In this document: positions 1-11,900 of the stretch, one piece after another
Position numbering within the stretch: position 1 is the first letter of the stretch
Layout of the letters: each line of letters starts with the position of its first letter
DNA from: Vandiemenella viatica
Lineage: Eukaryota > Arthropoda > Insecta > Orthoptera > Morabidae
Direction: 5' to 3'
Assembly (NCBI GenBank): GCA_031002005.1
Contig: CM061920.1
Span: 50,694,610 to 50,758,609, forward strand
Length of the DNA: 64,000 nt
Program-made: the position numbers and the translations under genes
Notes under the pieces: model-generated
Seen by the model: the letters and a program-made list of their open reading frames with translations, nothing else
The model's database searches: none
Told to the model about the DNA's origin: nothing

Positions 1-278
1 TTAAAAAAAAAAAAACAATATCTCGAAAATGGTGAGACTTTTACCAAAATAAAATTTTGTCATATAGTAGGAAACATGGCTGAATATTTCTTCAGATGAC
101 TTCCGATAACTTGTTGAGTCAATGCCACGTCGGGTTGCTGAACCTCGCTGGCCAAAAGAGTTTCCGTACTATGTTAGATGGTGTTCAGTGAGTTTTGGCA
201 CTTTAGTGTATTTTTGGAGAAAGCGAGCTTAGGGGATATGTGCATCTACCATCTTGGTTTAAACTACATTCCTACATA
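1..278. other. Upstream flank, no gene seen
   Basis: AT-rich sequence with no convincing coding potential or repeat structure, ending at the TA target dinucleotide (277-278) of the Tc1-like element that follows. Confidence 0.6.
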
Positions 279-1700
279 CACTCCTGGAAATTGAAATAAG
301 AACACCGTGAATTCATTGTCCCAGGAATGGGAAACTTTATATACACATTCCTGGGGTCAGATACAACACATGATCACACAGACAGAACCATAGGCACATA
401 GACACAGGCAACAGAGCATGCACAATTTCGGCACTAGTACCGTGTATATCCTCCTTTCGCAGCAATGCAGGCTGCAATTCTCCCATGGAGACGATCGTAG
501 AGGTGCTGGATGTAGTCCTGTGGAACGGCATGCCAAGCCATTTCCACCTGGCGCCTCAGCTGGACCAGCATTCGTGCTGGACGTGCAGACCGAGTGAGAC
601 GACGTTTCATCCAGTCCCAAACATGCTTAATGGGGGACAGATCCGGAGATCTCGCTGGCCAGGGTAGTTGACTTACACCTTCTAGAGCACGTTGGGTGGC
701 ACGGGATACATGTGGACGTGCATTGTCCTGTTGGAACAGCATGTTCCCTTGCCGGTCTAGGAATGGTAGAACGATGGGTTCAATGACGGTTTGAATGTAC
801 CGTGCACTGTTCAGTGTCCCCTCGACGATCACCAGAGGTGTACGGCCAGTGTAGGAGATCGCTCCTCACACCATCATGCCGGGTGTTGGCCCTGTGTGCC
901 TCGGTCAATTGCAGTCCTGATTGTGGCGCTCACCTGCACGGCGCCAAACACGCATGAGACCATCATTGGCACCAAGGCAGAAGCGACTCTCATCACTGAA
1001 GACGACACGTCTCTATTCGTCCCTCCATACACGCCTGTCGCGACACCACTGGAGGCGTGCTGCACGATGTTGGGGCGTGAGCGGAAGACGACCTAACGGT
1101 GCGCGGGACCGTAGCCCAGCTTCATGGAGACGGTTGCGAATGGTCCTCTCTGATACTCCAGGAGCAACAGTGTCCCTAATTTGCCGGGAAGTGGCGGTGC
1201 GGTCCCCTACGGCACTGCGTAGTATGCGACGGTCTTGGCGTGCGTCCGTGCGTCGCTGCTGTCCGGACCCAGGTAGACGGGCACGTGCACCTTCCGCCGA
1301 CCACTGGCGACAACATCCATGTACTGTGGAGACCTCGCGCCCCACATGTTGAGCAATTCGGCGGTACGTCCACCCGGCCTCCCGCATGCCCAGTATACGC
1401 CCTCGCTCAGAGTCCGTCAACTGCACATACGGTTCACGTACACGCTGTCGCGACATGCTACCGGTGTTAAAGACTGAGATGGAGCTCCGTATGCCACGGC
1501 AAACTGGCTGACACTGACTGCGGCGGTGCCCAACCGCTGCGCAGCTAGCGCCCTTCGACGGCCAACACTGCTGTTCCTGGTGTGTCCGCTGTGCCGTGCA
1601 TTTGATCATTGCTTGTACAGCCCTCTCGTAGTGTCCGGAGCAAGTATGGTGGGTCTTACACACCGGCGTCAATGTGTTCTTATTTCAATTTCCAGGAGTG
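279..1700 (-). mobile_element. Tc1-like DNA transposon, full length but inactivated
   Basis: A complete Tc1-type element. Its ends are 27-bp perfect terminal inverted repeats (279-305 and 1674-1700, beginning CACTCCTGGAAATTG), and it is bordered by the TA duplication expected for this superfamily (277-278 and 1701-1702). The transposase gene lies on the minus strand in one continuous frame. Intact inverted repeats beside a coding region full of nonsense codons suggest an element that could only be moved by another copy's transposase, or one that died after insertion. I recall the same family as abundant in grasshopper genomes; this is recollection, not a search result. Confidence 0.93.
434..1456 (-). 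pseudogene. Tc1-like transposase pseudogene (three stops, catalytic E to K)
   Basis: Tc1-family transposases cut and paste DNA at TA sites. Read from the ATG at 1456, a single 341-codon frame runs to 434. The N-terminal half is a paired-like helix-turn-helix region (LTDSERGRILGMREAGWTYR, then RTIRNRLHEAGLRSR). The DDE core shows VVFSDES (first Asp), FQQDNARPH (second Asp) and SPDLSPIKHVWD. The third catalytic residue, normally Glu in SPIEHVW, is Lys here (codon 626-628). I count 32 residues between the second Asp and this position. In-frame stops lie at 1013-1015, 905-907 and 866-868. I see no frameshift. The three stops and the E-to-K change all look like C-to-T or G-to-A decay. Confidence 0.9.
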
Positions 1701-1702
1701 TA

Positions 1703-2213
1703 TTTTACAAACTGGTTTAACTTAATAACTTGATAAAACAAAGTTGATTCATACTACACATCCTAAAATACGAGAGTAGGTCATTACGATTTATTTAATT
1801 TCATGCTGTTGCGATGGAATTTTCTCAAGTTAACTAGGCCTTCTGTACCTCGCCATGAAAAATTCAGTCATTTTTTTGCTGGTAGATATCCGTAATGTTC
1901 ACGCCGAAGCCTGTGATGCTACTGGCTACAAGGTCATCTATCAAATAGATGACAGTGTACCACAAAGCCATTAAGAAATTAATTCTGTATTGGCCATGTC
2001 CGATTTCAAACTAAACATGTGTTCCACAGAATAATCACGGTACGGTGAAAATCAATCTTGTTGATCTTTACATAGTGAAATAAGTGAAGGATAACCATTA
2101 AAATAATGGTGGTCCTGAGCAACGTGCTACGTGTTTAACCACTGGAATAGTGATAGTTCTGGGTAGTTACGCTAGGATGAGTAAATTCAGATACTTAAAA
2201 TGAGGATATTATA
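1703..2213. other. Intergenic, nothing recognised
   Basis: AT-rich sequence between two Tc1-like elements. No open frame, repeat ends or RNA structure could be supported. Confidence 0.5.
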
Positions 2214-3160
2214 CACTATTTGATCAAAAGTATACGGACGCCTATATGAAACTGCACTCAGAATTTACCCGAGTCATGTTCCCTATTATTAAACATTAAT
2301 ATGCAGTGTATCCACCCTCTACTGGGGAGAGTTTCAGTGAGGCGTCTGAATGACTGTGGAGGACTGGCAACCCAAGCGCTTCCTCAACATCTGAAACCAG
2401 AGAAGATAGTAATGTTGGACGCCTGGAGCGAAGTGCAGATTCTAAAGCATTCAAAATGTATTCAGGTCAGGACTTGGGACAGATCATTCATTTTCAGGAC
2501 TGTTTTTGTTCCCAAATCTTTGCCTCACAAATGCAGGATGTATTTTTATGCTGATACAAACAACCATCGTCTGCTAACTGGTCCTCTACTGTACGGAGTA
2601 CACAATGGTTTAAAGTTTTCTTAAACGCAATAAGTGGACCACACCCTAACAAAGATAAACACCCCCATCTCCTCCGTACTTTGCTGTTGGCTCTACGTAT
2701 GATGGCAGGTAATGTTCTGCAAACCCAAACCCCTCGATCGGATTGACACAGAGTATAGCGGGATTCATCATTCCAGATAATTGTTTCACGTCATCCTCTG
2801 CCCATTGGCGTCCTCTGTACTCCACCTGAAGCGTCGCTTATCACTGAGTGCAGTAATGTTTGGCTTATGAACAGCAGCTCGACTCCCGACACACAGTCGT
2901 TGTGCTAGCTGGACTGCTGGTAGAACTCTGGAACTCACGAGTGAGTCCTTGCGATTATTTTACAACCACCTTCCGTAGTGTTTGACGATCCCTGTTCGTC
3001 ATTAAATGAGATCTGCCTGGTGTTGGTTTAGTTGTGGTTGTTCCTTCTCGTTTCCATTTCAAAATCACGTCACCAATAGTCGAAAAGCGCACCCTTAGAA
3101 GGGTTTATGTACCCCTGGCGGATTTGTTACTCAGAAGACATCGAACGACTATTTCACGTT
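2214..3160 (-). mobile_element. Decayed Tc1-like transposon relic (second family)
   Basis: The left end reads CACTATTTGATCAAAAGTA and follows a TA dinucleotide, matching the end of a different Tc1-like family that I recall from grasshoppers. Reverse-strand translation gives scrambled pieces of a DDE transposase: a WNDE-like stretch around 2770-2820 and a probable helix-turn-helix part around 2950-3120. Stops and frame changes are frequent. The right terminal repeat cannot be recognised, so the boundary is approximate. Clearly older than the neighbouring element at 279-1700. Confidence 0.6.
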
Positions 3161-3540
3161 CCAAACAGTAAGATCTGTTGACTGTCCCATTCTGCTGTTA
3201 CAGATTCTCTGCTGACGACACAATACTCCACGCTTCCTTTCCTACTGGCGGGCCCGCCTGTCATTACGTCTAGAATCAGATTCCGCATTACATAAGGCTG
3301 TCCTGTTATTTTGGATCCAACAGAGTATGTTCTACACTTATCGAAACTATTTATTAGCAAAATTCGATTAAAAGTTTGGCGACTGGTGTTGAAAATTTGC
3401 GATCGGAATGAAAAAATCTCTCTGCACACATCTGGGGCCAAAAGAATTATTGAGGAGTGGCGACGAGGGAAACCATTGGAATTCGTGAATCTTTGGATCA
3501 TGTCAAGAGGTGTGATCGTAGGTTTTCCCGGCGAATCTGA

Positions 3541-4024
3541 TGCTTGAAGGTCTCTCAGGCATGCAGCCGGATCAGTTGATCGTAGTTCAACGAATTTTCG
3601 ACGCCGTAACGTGCCACATCTCACTTTTGGGACTGTGTATACAAGGAAGCCATTAAGATCCTGCTGCGGAATAACTTGGTCAACAAAGACAATGGGTTCC
3701 AAGTTTTGAAGCCAGTGCTAAAGCGACACGGCAAACAGCAGAGCCAAGGCACCTGGTGTGACGAAGGTGGCATGCAGATCACTGCTCGACGCGTCGGAGC
3801 CTACCACCCCCATCACAGCTATCGGAGCGCCACTGCGGGAGTGGAGGGGAGGATCAAAGGGTATAAATACTGTCCCTGCAGGTCCGGCCCGGCAGTCGCG
3901 TCCTGGACTGCGCTCCTCACGGCGGTCAGCAGACGCAACCTGAATATGATGGCACGTTACGTCGTCAAAATTCGTTGAACTACGATCAATTGATCCGGCT
4001 GCGTGCCCGAGAAATCCTCAAGCA
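3541..4024. repeat. Inverted-repeat block with 75-bp arms
   Basis: 3541-3616 is the imperfect reverse complement of 3950-4024. The right arm contains TTGAACTACGATCAATTGAT and the left arm its complement with few mismatches. The arms are separated by a 333-bp spacer of moderate GC content that includes GTATAAATAC. The outer boundaries and class are unclear: it may be a foldback element, two head-to-head copies of a dispersed repeat, or part of an LTR or LINE 5' region. A 182-codon minus-strand frame (3154-3702) overlaps the left arm and has no recognisable domain. Confidence 0.6.
3862..3900 (+). promoter_or_regulatory. Candidate TATA/Inr core promoter
   Basis: TATAAATA starts at 3862 and an arthropod Inr-like GCAGTC has its A at 3894, 32 bp downstream, which is the usual spacing. 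It lies 512 bp upstream of the transporter ATG at 4406 and on the same strand. However, it sits inside the inverted-repeat block 3541-4024, so it may be the promoter of a repeat rather than of the transporter gene. Upstream ATGs in the intervening sequence would need to be bypassed or spliced out. Confidence 0.3.
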
Positions 4025-4339
4025 TATGAAGAGGTGTTTAGGGGAAGTTACTCTTCATCTTCCTTACAGTCCATTATCTAAACAGTGGTGCAGATGAATA
4101 TTTTTGCGAATTCGCTGCTTCTTCTTATTTCTGACGCTATGTGCAAGTTGTGTAGGATAACAGCTACTACATCTTTGAATTTAATACTCTAGCCGACCTA
4201 ATAAAGCCGTAAAGCTGCAGTTAACGAACAAGACATGCTGCCCTGCTTCTATCATATTTGGCGCCGTACTTTAACGCTTTTTGGTATAACATTTATGCAT
4301 CCCACAGTATTTTAACAGGACATAGTATAGTCATATTTC

Positions 4340-4405
4340 TTGAGCGTTGTGCCTGACACCGTGTTGACGCTTTGGCAGGTGTGGTGGGGGTAGTGCCATG
4401 CCATC
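4340..4405 (+). other. Probable 3' splice site and 5' leader before the start codon
   Basis: GCTTTGGCAG ending at 4378 looks like an acceptor for an exon carrying the start codon, which implies an upstream non-coding exon. An ATG at 4398 opens a short out-of-frame upstream reading frame that overlaps the main start at 4406. The main ATG has the better context (ATCATGGCG). The position of the upstream exon cannot be decided from the window. Confidence 0.4.
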
Positions 4406-4576
4406 ATGGCGAACACGGCTCACCTGGTGAGGCGACAGAGCTCTCAGAACCTCAACCCTCAGCGGTCGCTGGAGATGAAGGAGATGCGAGGCCGCCTCGT
4501 GGTGGAGAACGGCGGCGCCACCGGCAGCTACGGAGCCACCAACATCGCCTTCGACGACTCCAGCCCCGGCGCCAAG
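4406..4576 (+). CDS. SLC6 transporter exon 1 (residues 1-57)
   Basis: Encodes the cytosolic N-terminus, starting [14 protein letters not shown] and ending SSPGAK. It is polar and Ser/Arg-rich with no membrane segment. The donor is AAG|GTACAC after a complete codon (phase 0). The GC content contrasts sharply with the flanking intron. Confidence 0.88.
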
Positions 4577-7500
4577 GTACACCAACAATACAAAGTAGTT
4601 AAACCATTAAAAATGCACCCGCAAATCTGTAAGATAATTACACTCCAAGAATCATAACTGATATCTGAATGTTATATCACCTTCTGCATTAGCGAATCCC
4701 ACTCCTTGGACTCGAGGCAAACCCATGTAGGTAAGCGCGTTGCAGACAGGCCAGAAATACCCAAACCCAGAATTTTGACTACATGACACACTCAACCAAA
4801 CTGTATGAATGTGAACCCGAAGACACTACTAAAATCAGTGAATTCTGCAATGAGAAAGAATTTATTGGTCCCTTAGCATCACATATAGTACAAAGTGAAA
4901 ATGATGTTGGAAGTCAAAATATGTGTACGCAGACAGACACACGCTCAAACATTATATCCAGTTTTACACTACATCTAACAGCAAGATACAAGTTTTAAAC
5001 AGACAAAAACATATTATAATTACAAATATATAAGAAAGTACAAATAAATAAATGTGTATATAATAAGTAATTTATTTATACAGTTTCTCATTATTTACAT
5101 TTATTATAGACACTATGATTTAAGACTAACATTTTTTTTGCAAATACTCATCAACACTATAGAAACAGTGGTAGAGCAAGTACTCCTTCAGTGCTGAAAT
5201 TAATTCAATATTTCCTCTTACTGACTTGACCTTTTGTGATAGATTACTAAACAAACTGATTCCCAAATGAAGTGGTCCTTTCTAAAAGAGGCCAATATTT
5301 GTTTGTAATTTATGTGAATCTAGTGTGTCATTTATTATGTGTGTGCACATCATTGTTTGTTTGTAGTGTGTATCCAAAAGCGTCCATAGTTTTTAGTATC
5401 TCAGATTCTCGAGACGTGGGGAGAAAAATTATAAACTCAAATATCAGATTGTTCGTTGAGAAGTTGAACGTTAAATCCGAAGTTTGGAACGTCGTAGCGT
5501 CTTCATACGGACAAAGCATAGCTTTTCCAGGGGTGAGGGTCAGTTTTAAGCACCGTAAAATTCCCGCCAGGGGCCGCGATATGCCCCAGTGATCTCGCGC
5601 GCCTTGACCAGCTGAAAGACTGATCCAAGCGGGTTACTAGCTGTGGAACTTTCGAACGAAGTCAAACATGTCAACCGACCTTCAGTTTCTACTCTTAATC
5701 CAGAAAGTTTCAGCTCCGATCAACCTGCTCGTAAAAACACTCTTGCGCGATCAAATTACTGTACGATGCTAGCTGGAAGTTTGACTTGCAGTTGAGCTCT
5801 CACATTTGTTGTGAAGTCAGTAGTTCTCTGCACGCAATCACGTGACAAGGAACAAAACAGGGGAAGAGGCGCATGTGACGTGTACCAGTGCAGTCAGGAG
5901 AACTTTTAAGATTTGTCATTTCCCACTCCACTACTCGACGAAAACGATTTTCTTGTGTCTGTTTTCCTTAAGTGTTATGAGTAAATCGTGTAACGTTTAC
6001 TTTTGGGGAAAGTAAATTCTGGATCATACTGTTTCATCAATAACAAAATTATCAAGTTTGAATATCAAAATAATAATTAATTTTCAGCTAACCACATGAA
6101 ATATAATTGGAATTATTAGGAGAACTGAAAAGTGGGTGTACAAGTTATTACAATTGATCATTATGAAATTATGCAAACATGAAGTTTGTTTTTCTGATAT
6201 AAACAATTACATATCATTGAATGTTTTAAAGTCAAACAGTTAGATCAATATCTCAGGGTAAATTTATTGGGTGGAACGATAGCATTAGTTCCCATCGTGA
6301 TCGTAGATTTTACCGTTGTTCACGGGCACGTCAGCACCCAGGCACGAACAGCGCCACATGGGATCGTCCAGCTTTCTAGTCCGCCGCAGCGTGGTGGCAG
6401 TGTCTCCAGGCCCCGGCTCGCCCAGTGCTCAGACCTCAGCGAAGGTCACTAGTGGCTGTATCAGATGAGGATCCCAACCAGAGTGTGTCTTCGTCCGTTT
6501 TTCAGCTCCAAGCAAGACTCTGTACATCTCGCAATGCGATGTCTCGTCCGGCTCTTGGCGAATTACAGCACTCCGCGCCAAAGTACCAGCAATTCATTGG
6601 CTCCCAGAACAAACAAGAAAAAGCACCAACACGTCAATAAATTTAGGCGGCTTCTCTATTGGCTGGATCGTCTCCCACCACTCTCAGAAAGTGTTTCTTT
6701 ACTTAGAAACGGCACTAAGGTACATTTTCGCTCGCCGGCACCAGTTTTCGGAGGGTCTTTTCCGAAACGTGCGAAAATAGATGGCCTTGGTTATTAATGG
6801 TGGCTATAAATACCCTTAATGTCCAAGTTGGGTAGAACGTTTTCAGTCCCCCACGGTGCGTGTAAATCTGGACGCTTTTGTTCCGTCATGTATCTGTTCG
6901 CTTGGCGTGCCGCACCGTCAACATTCACACATACCGTGGGAACACTTGGTGCCTAATAATACTGTACTTTTTTAATTCATTACAATCTCAAGCGCTGAAA
7001 ACTAAATATGCCTTTAATAAGTGCGATGGCTATAGTTGTAAGTTTATTTTTGTTTTTTTTTGTCTTCATGTCTTAAGCTCGGTGTTTGTTGACAGGTGTG
7101 CAAGCAGGACCACTCTGATGACGGGAAGCCGTCGTTCCGGCCTGAGCCAGGGGAGGACGAGCGGGAGTCCTGGGACAGCAAGCTGACCTTCCTGCTGGCC
7201 ACTGTGGGCTACGCGGTGGGGCTGGGCAACGTGTGGCGCTTCCCCTACCTCGCGCAGAAGAACGGAGGAGGTCAGCCCCACTCACCCGCCCACTGCTGTC
7301 TCTCGTGTTTCACGTTGTGCTGACGCATTTCCTCTTTTAGGTTCGACACCGTGCTCTACGGAGTAGGCAGAATACCAAAGCGACGCACATCGTTAGGTAC
7401 AATTTCATGAGCTGTCTAGTTCGAAATATTGCCACCGCTTCTTCTCCTAGAAAATAGAAGGTATTTTTCTCGCTCTACTGATAGCATTCAATCGCAGATC

Positions 7501-8916
7501 TTGTACACCTTTCTTTATTATTGTATCAGTTAAGTAAAATGTAGTCGATTGGTGTCAAATTTGTTTCTTTCATCTAATCGCTTTATCTAAATAATCAAGT
7601 CGCTTGGAGAATTCCTACCAGCCCCTGCAGTTCTTTGTCATTTTACTTGTTATGGCATTGCCGTTTCCTTGTCTGCGACTAAAACGCCCGTGTACTCCAG
7701 TAAAATAAAGAATATCTCTGTTGACTGTTCTATGCTATTAATGGTCTCTGTGCAGCGATTTTGATATGTAGACTTTTAGTACAGTCCTTGTTTTGTAAAG
7801 AGGCTTACTTGTTTGGTAATTTTGCAGTAGTTAATTCCGTACCGATTAAAGTAATGTCTGCTTCCTAAACTTGGATCAACTTTCGTCTTAGTATTGTGGT
7901 ATCGTTTTGGAACATAATGCTTGGTCTTTGGTCCTGTATGACATGCTTCTTGAAGTAGGCAGATTAGTAATTCATTTACATTGCCCTTTAGTCTGAGCCA
8001 TTTTGCGATTTCAGATTAAAGTTTTGTAGTTTCTAACATTGATGAAGTCCATAGCATCAATCTGAGACACTTCGATACTCTTCGGTGCAGTAATAAGTTT
8101 CATATTATGGGAGGCAGAGGAAGATCACAAAACATGTCAGCATGGCTTCCCATCATTTTGGACCTACAGACGTGCACAGAAGACGAGCTAGATTTGTTTG
8201 TGGGAATTACCGCACTACCCAGTCAGTAACCTGTAAGACAAGGGAGCTGGAGTGGGAGTAATTGAAAGACAGTAGGATTGAGAAGAGATTCATGAGAGTG
8301 TACATGGGGTACGTTGGTGATGGGGCTTGGAAAGTATTGGTTCGAGAATTGAGTACTGCATGAATGGGAAAAGATGACAATGAGCACAAGCTGGCATTCG
8401 ATTTCAGGAATAAGGGAGCAGGAAAATTTGCTTTTGTGGGTAAGGTTGTCAGGGATTGAAGTAAATTACCAAGGGGAAGTTATGAATAAAACGCTGAAGG
8501 TATTCAAAATTCCTAAATGGCAAAAGCATATGGATGGGAGAATTAACACTCAAATTATATAAAATTATGATAATGATAAGAGGTAAAGATATGACAAAGG
8601 AATCTGCCACCGGAGCATGCACTTCATCGCTATTAAAATTCGATTCAGTTCAATCCGAGCAGAAAGCCTTGGGGCCTAACAGCAACCAAGTCTTCGGAAG
8701 GTACGTCCTGATTATGTCAGTCATGAAAACTGATTGGTAACGCCAATCATCTTCGCCAGAAACGTCACTCGTCCCCACAGCACATTCAGTTGAGCACGCT
8801 GTCACGCAGTTCGTGTCTGAAGAGGAGGACATTTTATTAGTAGTAGCTGCAGTTTTTATGGTTCGGAAAACAAGTAGGAAGAAAAGATTTTTCACTCGGC
8901 CGAGTTTCAATAGCCG

Positions 8917-8974
<58 letters not shown>

Positions 8975-11900
8975 AGAGGGATTTTAATAAAGTCATAAAT
9001 TTAGAAGATGTAGACTACTTAAATTTTGAGTACATGTGTGATGCCGAATTCATTAATTTCTTACGGTAGTTCGAAATGTTGAATTTTGTAGCTCCGGAAA
9101 TTGTCAAAAAGGACAAAGGCCGAATGCCTACAGGGATATCGACGCTTCACCACTACCGGCGGCGGATCGGTATCCTTTGATCTAGACAGCCTTCATTCGG
9201 GCTGAGGTCAAAGCCGACGCCCCTTCCCTACAGGCCAGCTGCAGCACTGATTGTAAAACTACAAATACTGCATATCTCCTTATCGGAATCAAGTGAAACT
9301 ACCAATGCTTTCATTCAGAGCCATTGAAAATACCAGTACTATCACTGTCCACTCACTACTGCGGCTCTGCTTCTGGCGACCTCGCTCACGACTTGCCTGG
9401 GCAGCGTATAGTGAAATCGTGCACCTGTGATTTCCCTTCAGTCAATAGCCCCTTCCTACCTCCATCTGAAACTCACAAAAAAGACCAGAAGGATCTCAAA
9501 ATTAATATATTAAAACAGATATTCAGAGGTAAATTTTCACCACTTAACTTTTTAATGCACAGTTCCTTTTTTTATACAACTCACCGACCGTTGCAATAAT
9601 AAATGTCTCTCAGAAGATTCCACAACAACAGAATTTTTTCTAGATAACTACTTCTTCTAAAACATTGCATTTCTGTTACATTCAGAAATCAAGATTCTTG
9701 AATATATCTATAATCTTCGCTTATTTGCATATATCTTGCAGAACGATTACTGTGACGCGTCTATTATTAATTTAAAAATCCCTAAGAATCACTGAATACG
9801 TTGCAGACTAGTCAATACCTCACCCCAGGACGCACAAGATCGGCTTTCATGGAAGACGAAGTCCAGTAAAGCAGACTCTAGTATATGCTAAGAAGAAGAA
9901 GATTGAATATGTTGCACAACGATCAATAATTCACAAGTTCTCTTCTGAAACACGTAGTAACCTATTAACTGCTTCTAACCTGAGCAGATCAATCGATAAC
10001 TTTCTCTAATCAGCGGAATATTGGTACAGTATTCAGCTTCTCTGATTCTGAGTAGCGTCTCGATATATTCGCTTCCCTAATTCACTAATAACCTCTTTGG
10101 GACACGGTACTGTCAATTCGCCTAACATGGGGGGACTATTGGAAAGTACTCAGTTACGGAAAAAAAACGGCGACAGATCATAACTTACTCCCAATTAATT
10201 TCTTAAAATTCAGACTCAGATAATTCAGCCAGCAGTCCAAAAGGATCGCTCCCTCACTTTTCTCTTGTTTGTCAAAATGTCTATTTCCTATTCAATTTTT
10301 TGAAGCGTCTCTAAGCTGCGGTTCTCGCACGGAGCACCTACTGTATACACCAATAATTTCCCCTAGCTGTAAAACTGGCATTGTGCCATGCGCGCAGACC
10401 TTTAAACTTACCGTACTTCTTGTAAAAGCCCAAGAAACATCATATGGTGCAGTTATGTTTCGGCGTTTTATCAGAAAGCCGAGAAAAAATATTCGCGTTT
10501 AATGTGTGACGGGTTGTTTGTAGACTATTGCCATGACGCCGTAAGAACCCACTTCGGCCGTCTTCCAGGACACGACTGCTCTGCAACGGGTTGTGTTCGG
10601 TCTGATATAGCCTGCCTGTCTGTTAAGAGACTGCATCCAGCACACGCTTGGACAGCAATGCAGTGATGCAGAAACGAGTGGCACGTGATCTGAAGTTTGA
10701 GGCCACTGTCTGTGTTTATACTGTTGGGGCGTTTGGCGATAACATCGACTCCTTTATCCATTCCGTCAACACTGTCCTCCTCTCCAAAGCAGCCTCGTGT
10801 TTTCAAAGTCGATGGCACGACTGGTCGTGGGTAGTAGCTGTCAGTGGCCGACTTCTCTTTCTTGCTGGATTTTTATTAGGAAATAACATTTGCACGCACC
10901 TTAGCCGGCGCGGACGTTGGCACGGAGAGTAACGATCATAGAGTAACTTTATTTCATTTTCAAATAGCATTTATTAACCCGAAGAATAACACCTAAATGT
11001 TATATAAGAAGTTTCCATTTTTTCTGTTGTCACCAGTCTTTCGACTGCTTCGATACAATCTCCCATCCCTTCCTATCCTGTGCTAACCTCTTCACCTCAA
11101 CATATCCCTTACAACCCAAGTACTCAATTATCTGCTTCATATATTCTAATCTCTGTCTTCCTCTACAGTTCTTACCTTCCACTGTTCCCTCCATAAACAA
11201 ATTAACCAATCCTACATGTCTCAAAATATGACCTACCATTCTATCTCCCCTTTATGTAAGCCTCTTCCACAATCTTCTCTTCTCAAAACTCGTTCATTAC
11301 GTACTTTATGTGTCCACTTAATTTTCAACATCCTTCTATAGCACCACGTTTCAAATGCTCAATTTTCTTTCTTTCTGGTATTCCTAAAGTCCATGTTTCG
11401 CTAACATAAAGTGCTGTACTCCTCACATAAAGTTTTAAGTAGTTCTTTCAAATCCTAGATCAATATTTGAAATTAAAAGATTTCTCTTTTTCATGAAAGC
11501 CCTATCTGCTATTCTGCTTTTAACATCTTTCCTGCTTCGGCCGTTAGTGGTAATTTTACTTCTCAAGCAGCTCAATTCGTTTAGTTCTTCTATCGCATTC
11601 GATCACAATTTTTTGTATAATCTACTACTATTGGTATAATTTCTGCAAAATTTCATCACTTTTGTCATGATTTGATATATACTTAGTTAAAACTCTTTTT
11701 CAGTGTTCATGCCATTTAGTAACGTTTCAGTATCCTCAGCCTGTTATGCTTACAAAACAATGTCTTCAGGAAATCGTAGCATACTGATTTTTTCTCCTTG
11801 AAGTTATGCCACATTCCAATTTTTCTTTCCCTTCTTTTAATTCTTGAATATTAATGTGGATAGACTGCATTATTGTACCACACTCTCTACTTTTATTATA

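Noticed and set aside
3154..3702. 182-codon minus-strand frame as a gene
   Set aside because: No recognisable domain, overlaps an inverted-repeat arm, and composition is compatible with chance or repeat coding remnants.
6801..6850. TATA box plus TCAGT initiator in intron 1, as an internal promoter
   Set aside because: TATAAATA (6805) to the Inr A (6845) is 40 bp, too far for a normal core promoter, and no ATG-bearing first exon follows.
8813..8998. Lysine-tail protein
   Set aside because: The frame is created by a 56-nt A homopolymer.
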